NCBI GenBank assembly: GCA_025929595.1 | Contig: JAICQA010000051.1 | Coordinates: forward strand, 1-11,715 | Reading direction: 5' to 3' | Origin: Xanthobacteraceae bacterium | Lineage (GTDB): Bacteria; Pseudomonadota; Alphaproteobacteria; Rhizobiales; Xanthobacteraceae | Length of the DNA: 11,715 nucleotides | Shown: positions 8,045 to 11,715 of the stretch, in pieces | Position numbering within the stretch: position 1 is the stretch's first letter | How the letters are laid out: every line of letters begins with the position of its first letter | The notes under the pieces: generated by a model | Databases searched by the model: none | What the model saw: the letters and a program-made list of their open reading frames with translations, nothing else | Told to the model about the DNA's origin: nothing | Program-made: the position numbers and the translations under genes

Positions 8045-9055
8045 GTGGCGGTCGTCGTACCTTTCGGGTCCCAGCACGAGCCCTCGATCGAGCGGCTGAA
8101 TGCCCTCGTGCGCGCCGACATGGAGCGGGTCAATGCGATGATCCTGTCCCGCACCGGCTCCGACGTCACCATGATCCCGGAGGTTGCGAACCACCTTATC
8201 TCGTCCGGCGGCAAGCGGTTGCGACCCATGCTGACGCTCGCGACCGCGGCACTCACGGGTTACGAAGGCGCGGGCCACGTCAAGCTCGCCGCGAGCGTCG
8301 AATTCATGCACACCGCAACGCTCCTGCATGACGATGTGGTCGATGAGAGCGAACTGCGCCGGGGCAAGGCCGCCGCGCGCATGGTCTGGGGCAACGAGGC
8401 TTCCGTTCTCGTCGGCGACTTCCTGCTCGGCCAGGCCTTCAAGATGATGGTCGAGGTCGGCAGTCTTCGCGCGCTCGACATTCTTTCGTCCGCCGCCGCC
8501 GTGATCGCCGAAGGCGAGGTGATGCAGCTCGCCGCCGCGAAGCAGCTCGACACCACCGAGGACGCATATCTCGCAGTGATCCGCGCCAAGACGGCCGAGC
8601 TGTTCGCCGCCGCCTGCGAAGTGGGCCCGGTTCTCGCTGCGCGGCCCGAGGCGGAGCAGGCGGCCTGCCGCTCCTTCGGCATGAATCTCGGCATCGCGTT
8701 TCAGTTGGTCGACGACGCGCTCGACTACGGCGGCAGCAAGGCGCGGCTCGGCAAGAATGTCGGCGACGATTTTCGCGAAGGAAAAATCACGCTGCCGGTC
8801 ATCCTCGCTTTCCGGCGCGGCAACGCAAACGAGCGCGACTTCTGGCGTGCGAGCCTCGAGGCCGGCGCGAATTCGGATGAAGCGCTCGAACGCGCACTCG
8901 GCATTCTGAAGAAGCACGAAGCGCTCGACGCCACGGTCGAGCGCGCACGCCACTACGGCGCTATCGCGAAGGACGCACTCGCGCTCTTCCCCGAAGGCGA
9001 AGGCAAGCGCGCGCTGCTCGAAGTCGTCGATTTCTGCGTCGCGCGGGCGCACTGA
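8045..9055 (+). CDS. Long-chain polyprenyl diphosphate synthase (octaprenyl/decaprenyl type)
   Basis: A trans-prenyltransferase that condenses isopentenyl diphosphate onto allylic diphosphates, most likely making the quinone side-chain precursor. The 336 residues fit the IspB/DdsA class. Visible are GGKRLRP (55-61, isopentenyl-diphosphate binding), the first Asp-rich motif DDVVD (96-100) followed by ESELRRG, and the second, DDALD (223-227), with GKNVGDDFREGK after it. The fifth residue before the first Asp motif is Ala91; a small residue there goes with long-chain products in this family, which argues against a short-chain farnesyl or geranylgeranyl enzyme. The GTG start at 8045 gives the usual N-terminus and has a good ribosome binding site. 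Exact chain length cannot be read from sequence. It ends 2 bases from the ispE stop, tail to tail. Confidence 0.94.
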   Translation: MAVVVPFGSQHEPSIERLNALVRADMERVNAMILSRTGSDVTMIPEVANHLISSGGKRLRPMLTLATAALTGYEGAGHVKLAASVEFMHTATLLHDDVVDESELRRGKAAARMVWGNEASVLVGDFLLGQAFKMMVEVGSLRALDILSSAAAVIAEGEVMQLAAAKQLDTTEDAYLAVIRAKTAELFAAACEVGPVLAARPEAEQAACRSFGMNLGIAFQLVDDALDYGGSKARLGKNVGDDFREGKITLPVILAFRRGNANERDFWRASLEAGANSDEALERALGILKKHEALDATVERARHYGAIAKDALALFPEGEGKRALLEVVDFCVARAH

Positions 9056-9057
9056 CG

Positions 9058-9924
9058 TTAGCCAAGCACCGTCTGCACACACCACCAGCCCAGCCTGCGC
9101 TTCCTGATCTTCGCCGCCGCGCGTTTGGCGAGGCTCGCATTCTCATAAAGCGCGAACACCGCCGATCCCGAGCCGCTCATGCGCACGATGCGCGCGTCGC
9201 TGTCGCCGAGCAGATCCTTCGCCTCGGAAATTTCCGGTGCGACGAGCCGCGCCGCGAGTTCGAGGTCGTTTGCGTCGCGTGCGAGGTAGTCGAGGAGCGC
9301 AGCGCGCTCGCGTGGAATCTCGCTCTCTTCATAGCGCACCTTGCGCCGTGGGCCGGCGACAAGCGTGAAATTGCCGAACACGTCTTTCGTGGCGATCGGC
9401 GCACCGGGAAATACGAGGACAGCATCAAGCCTCGGCAACACGATCGGCGGCGACAGCACGTCGCCGACGCCGTGCATCAGCCGCGCCTTCGATTCGACGC
9501 ATACCGGCACGTCGGCGCCCGTCGCCCGCGCGGCTTCCGTCACGCGCCGGTCGCTCAAATCAAGGTCGTTCGCCCGCGCGATCAGGCGCAATGCGGCGGC
9601 TGCATCGGCCGAGCCGCCACCGAGCCCCGCGCCTGCGGGCAGGTTCTTGGTGAGTTCAAAGCGCCCGATCCTCAGGCGCTCGATTCGTTCCTGCATGGCG
9701 AGCGCGGTCGTGCGTACCAGATTGTCCTCGGGACTTCCGGCTCCCGCCGCCATCGGCCCGCGCGTCGCCAGGCTGAACCCCGTGCCGGGCTCGAGTGCGA
9801 GCTCGTCGCCGATATCGGCGAAGGCCACCAGGCTCGACAAATCGTGATAGCCGTCGCTTCGCCGCGCCAGCACGCAGAGCGTCAGATTGACCTTAGCCGG
9901 GGCAAGCGTTTGCAGGCGCGACAT
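9058..9924 (-). CDS. ispE: 4-diphosphocytidyl-2-C-methyl-D-erythritol kinase
   Basis: A GHMP-family kinase of the MEP isoprenoid pathway that phosphorylates the 2-hydroxyl of CDP-methylerythritol using ATP. From the ATG at 9922-9924 it has 288 residues (E. coli IspE has 283). The N-terminal LAPAKVNLTL carries Lys11, the glycine-rich ATP loop LPAGAGLGGGSAD spans 95-107, GADVPVC carries the catalytic Asp138, and the third GHMP motif is MSGSGSAVFALY (249-260). All key residues are present. The frame is open further upstream to an ATG at 10029, but those 35 extra residues do not resemble the family and are left out. No Shine-Dalgarno sequence precedes 9924. The gene is convergent with the polyprenyl synthase and divergent from the TPR gene. 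Confidence 0.95.
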   Translation of the reverse strand: MSRLQTLAPAKVNLTLCVLARRSDGYHDLSSLVAFADIGDELALEPGTGFSLATRGPMAAGAGSPEDNLVRTTALAMQERIERLRIGRFELTKNLPAGAGLGGGSADAAAALRLIARANDLDLSDRRVTEAARATGADVPVCVESKARLMHGVGDVLSPPIVLPRLDAVLVFPGAPIATKDVFGNFTLVAGPRRKVRYEESEIPRERAALLDYLARDANDLELAARLVAPEISEAKDLLGDSDARIVRMSGSGSAVFALYENASLAKRAAAKIRKRRLGWWCVQTVLG

Positions 9925-10063
9925 TGCACAATTCGGTCGAGGAACCTGACAATGGGCGTGCGGAAGCGCGCTTGCAACACGCGGCTCTTGTCCTTGCGGC
10001 TGCCATGAATCGGGGGCATGTTGCCCCATCTGCCGAACCTTGCAGCATCATGCCGTTCCCAGC
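9925..10063. promoter_or_regulatory. Divergent intergenic region between ispE and the TPR gene
   Basis: About 150 bases separate the two divergent starts, so promoters for both should lie here. For ispE the best minus-strand pair is TTGCAA and CATTGT with a 17-base spacer, a weak match. No good plus-strand pair was seen. A short perfect inverted repeat (10013-10027) is the only clear structure. Confidence 0.35.
10013..10027. repeat. Short perfect inverted repeat upstream of the TPR gene
   Basis: ggggca (10013-10018) and tgcccc (10022-10027) flank a 3-base centre. It lies 48 bases before the TTG start and could be an operator or a small hairpin in the leader. A 6-base GC-rich stem may well be chance. 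Confidence 0.25.
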
Positions 10064-10068
10064 GGGAG
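10064..10068 (+). promoter_or_regulatory. Ribosome binding site that fixes the TTG start of the TPR gene
   Basis: GGGAG lies 7 bases before the TTG at 10076. No ATG in this frame stands near a good ribosome binding site, so this sequence decides the start. Confidence 0.6.
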
Positions 10069-10075
10069 AAGATTA

Positions 10076-11715
10076 TTGAGCGAGCTGATTCGATTGAAAC
10101 TCGTCCTCACGGCCGGCCTGCTGGCCGCATGCGCGACGGCGGCCTCCGCCTCCGCCCGCGCCGAAACCCCGTCGCCAGGCGAAACGTCGCGCATTTCTCC
10201 GGCCGGCAATTACCTCGCGGCGCGCGTAGCGGGACAATCGCGCGACATGGCGGCCGCCGCTGCCTACTACCGCGGCGCGCTGCGCACGGACCCGAAGAAT
10301 CCCGAACTGATCGAAAACACCTTCCTGGTGGTTCTCGGCACCGGCAACATCGAAGATTCATTCCCGCTTGCCGAGCGCATGGTGCGCTTCGAGAAGAGCC
10401 ATCGCATGGCGCGCCTCACGCTCGCGGCGCGCGCCATCCGGCAGAGCCACTGGACTTCGGCGCGCAATCACCTTGCCCTTTCGGTGCGTGGGCCAATTGC
10501 CGACCTGACGTCCACGCTCGTCGGCGCCTGGACGCTGACCGCCGCCGGCAACGTCAAATCCGCCATCAGCAATATCGACAAGTTGCAGGGGCCGGACTGG
10601 TATGCCGCGTTCAAGGACCGTCATGCGGGCCTCATGCTCGATTTCGCAGGCCAGAAGAAGGAAGCGGGCGAGCGTCTCAAGCGCGCCTACGACTTCGACA
10701 AGAACTCGCTGCGCACGGTCGACGCTTATGCCCGCTGGCTCGCGCGCAGCGGCGAGCGCAAGCGCGCACTCGAAGTCTATGGCGAGTTCGCCAAGCTCCT
10801 GCCGCAGCACCCGATGGTCGATTCAGTCGTGTCCGAAATCGAGTCCGGAAAGGTGCCGGCCGGACAGATCCGCTCGCCGCAAGCCGGCGCCGCGGAGGTG
10901 CTGTTCGACCTGGGCTCGGTGCTCGGCCGTCAGGGCGGAGAGGATATCGCGCTCGTCTATCTCAATCTCGCGCTCTATCTCGATAGCGCACACCCCGTCG
11001 CGTTGCTCTCGCTCGGAGACCTGTATGAGTCGCTGAAGAAGCCCGAGCTGGCCATCGAAGCCTTTTCGCGCATTCCGGCCAGCTCGCCGCTCAAGCGCAG
11101 CGCCGAGATTCAGGTTGCGCTTAACCTCGACCAGATCGAGCGAACCGACGAGGCGCGCACGCGCCTGTCGAACCTGATCGCGAAGTATCCCGACGATCTC
11201 GAAGCGCTGACCGCGCTCGGCAATGTCCTGCGTGCGCGCAAGAAATACACCGACGCGGTGGTTGTCTATGACCGGGCGATCGCGCTGGTGACAGCGCCGG
11301 CGCGGCAGCATTGGACCTTGTTCTTCTTCCGCGGCATGAGCAATGAGCGGGCAAAGCAGTGGCCGGCGGCGGAGAAGGATTTCAAGAAGTCGCTCGAGCT
11401 CAACGCCGACCAGCCGCAGGTGCTGAACTATCTCGGCTATTCCTGGATCGACCGCGGCATGAATCTCGACGAAGGCCTCGTCATGATCAAGAAGGCCGTC
11501 GAGTTGCGCCCGAAGGACGGCTACATCGTCGACAGTCTTGGCTGGGCCTACTATCGCCTCGGCCGCTACGAGGAAGCGGTCAAGGAGTTGGAGCGCGCCA
11601 TCGAGCTGCGGCCGGAAGACCCGGTCATCAACGATCACCTTGGCGATGCCTACTGGCGGGTCGGCCGCCAGCTTGAGGCCCGCTTCCAGTGGAGCCACTC
11701 GCGCGACCTCAAGCC
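10076..11715 (+). CDS. Exported tetratricopeptide-repeat protein (partial, C-terminus off window)
   Basis: An open frame of 546 codons without a stop, running past the right edge. It starts at TTG with a good ribosome binding site. The N-terminus has Arg6 and Lys8, a hydrophobic core (9-18), then LAAC (16-19), which fits a lipobox with Cys19; a signal peptidase I site after ASASARA (about 29) is the other reading. The rest is helical repeats: a degenerate pair near 45-103, then clearer TPR units at about 372-402, 409-445, 446-480, 480-513 and 514-546, with typical blocks such as DSLGWAYYRLGRYEEAVKE and INDHLGDAYWRVGR. TPR arrays hold protein partners, so a periplasmic or envelope scaffold is likely; no partner or enzyme domain can be named. 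The last visible repeats resemble the C-terminal part of alphaproteobacterial TPR proteins, so probably only a short tail is missing. Confidence 0.88.
   Translation, partial: MSELIRLKLVLTAGLLAACATAASASARAETPSPGETSRISPAGNYLAARVAGQSRDMAAAAAYYRGALRTDPKNPELIENTFLVVLGTGNIEDSFPLAERMVRFEKSHRMARLTLAARAIRQSHWTSARNHLALSVRGPIADLTSTLVGAWTLTAAGNVKSAISNIDKLQGPDWYAAFKDRHAGLMLDFAGQKKEAGERLKRAYDFDKNSLRTVDAYARWLARSGERKRALEVYGEFAKLLPQHPMVDSVVSEIESGKVPAGQIRSPQAGAAEVLFDLGSVLGRQGGEDIALVYLNLALYLDSAHPVALLSLGDLYESLKKPELAIEAFSRIPASSPLKRSAEIQVALNLDQIERTDEARTRLSNLIAKYPDDLEALTALGNVLRARKKYTDAVVVYDRAIALVTAPARQHWTLFFFRGMSNERAKQWPAAEKDFKKSLELNADQPQVLNYLGYSWIDRGMNLDEGLVMIKKAVELRPKDGYIVDSLGWAYYRLGRYEEAVKELERAIELRPEDPVINDHLGDAYWRVGRQLEARFQWSHSRDLK

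Noticed and set aside
7976..9085. A 369-codon minus-strand frame opposite the polyprenyl synthase gene
   Set aside because: It is antisense to a clear enzyme gene, overlaps the ispE end, and has the low-complexity composition of a mirror frame.
9925..10029. An N-terminal extension of IspE starting at ATG 10029
   Set aside because: The extra 35 residues do not resemble the family, and the start at 9924 places the conserved PAKVNL block at the usual distance.
10018..10986. A 322-codon plus-strand frame starting with ATG at 10018 that overlaps the TPR gene
   Set aside because: Its translation is Arg/Ala/Gly-rich and lacks any domain, whereas the frame starting at TTG 10076 gives a signal sequence and TPR repeats to the window end.
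10823..11698. A 291-codon minus-strand frame opposite the TPR gene
   Set aside because: The plus-strand frame shows clear TPR units; the opposite frame is a composition artefact.

Overview
This GC-rich window reads as a core chromosomal segment of an alphaproteobacterium, most likely of the order Hyphomicrobiales (Rhizobiales), near the Xanthobacteraceae or Bradyrhizobium-type families. That placement rests on protein character (GlyQ, the isochorismatase-like hydrolase, the long-chain polyprenyl synthase, the small sppA-neighbour membrane protein), on gene order recalled from that group, and on dense packing with GTG and TTG starts. No tRNA, rRNA, CRISPR array, insertion sequence or phage gene was seen. 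No intergenic gap exceeds about 155 bases.

Left part, all on the minus strand (read from 7891 down to 1): a membrane glycosyltransferase, a DUF2007 protein and a TrmN6-like methyltransferase overlap end to end. After a 68-base gap holding a strong hairpin come an S49 (SppA-type) peptidase, a 62-residue single-pass membrane protein, MacA and MacB (3 to 34 bases apart). After 81 bases comes glyQ (glycyl-tRNA synthetase alpha chain), and after a further 149 bases an isochorismatase-like cysteine hydrolase that runs off the left edge. glyS and a TolC-type outer-membrane partner for MacAB are not in the window.

Right part: a long-chain polyprenyl diphosphate synthase lies on the plus strand, divergent from the glycosyltransferase. 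It converges on ispE (minus strand) with only 2 bases between the stop codons. Divergent from ispE, a TTG-started exported TPR protein runs off the right edge.

Two themes join the genes. The first is isoprenoid supply and use: IspE (MEP pathway), the polyprenyl synthase (probably the quinone side chain) and a glycosyltransferase of a family that charges polyprenyl phosphate. The second is the cell envelope: SppA-like peptidase, small membrane protein, MacAB export and the exported TPR protein. No clearly undescribed system was found. The best leads are the S49 peptidase without a membrane anchor next to a one-helix membrane protein, the hairpin at 5843-5863, the macAB pair between that peptidase unit and glyQ, the ambiguous start and promoter of the glycosyltransferase, and the possible lipoprotein signal on the TPR protein.
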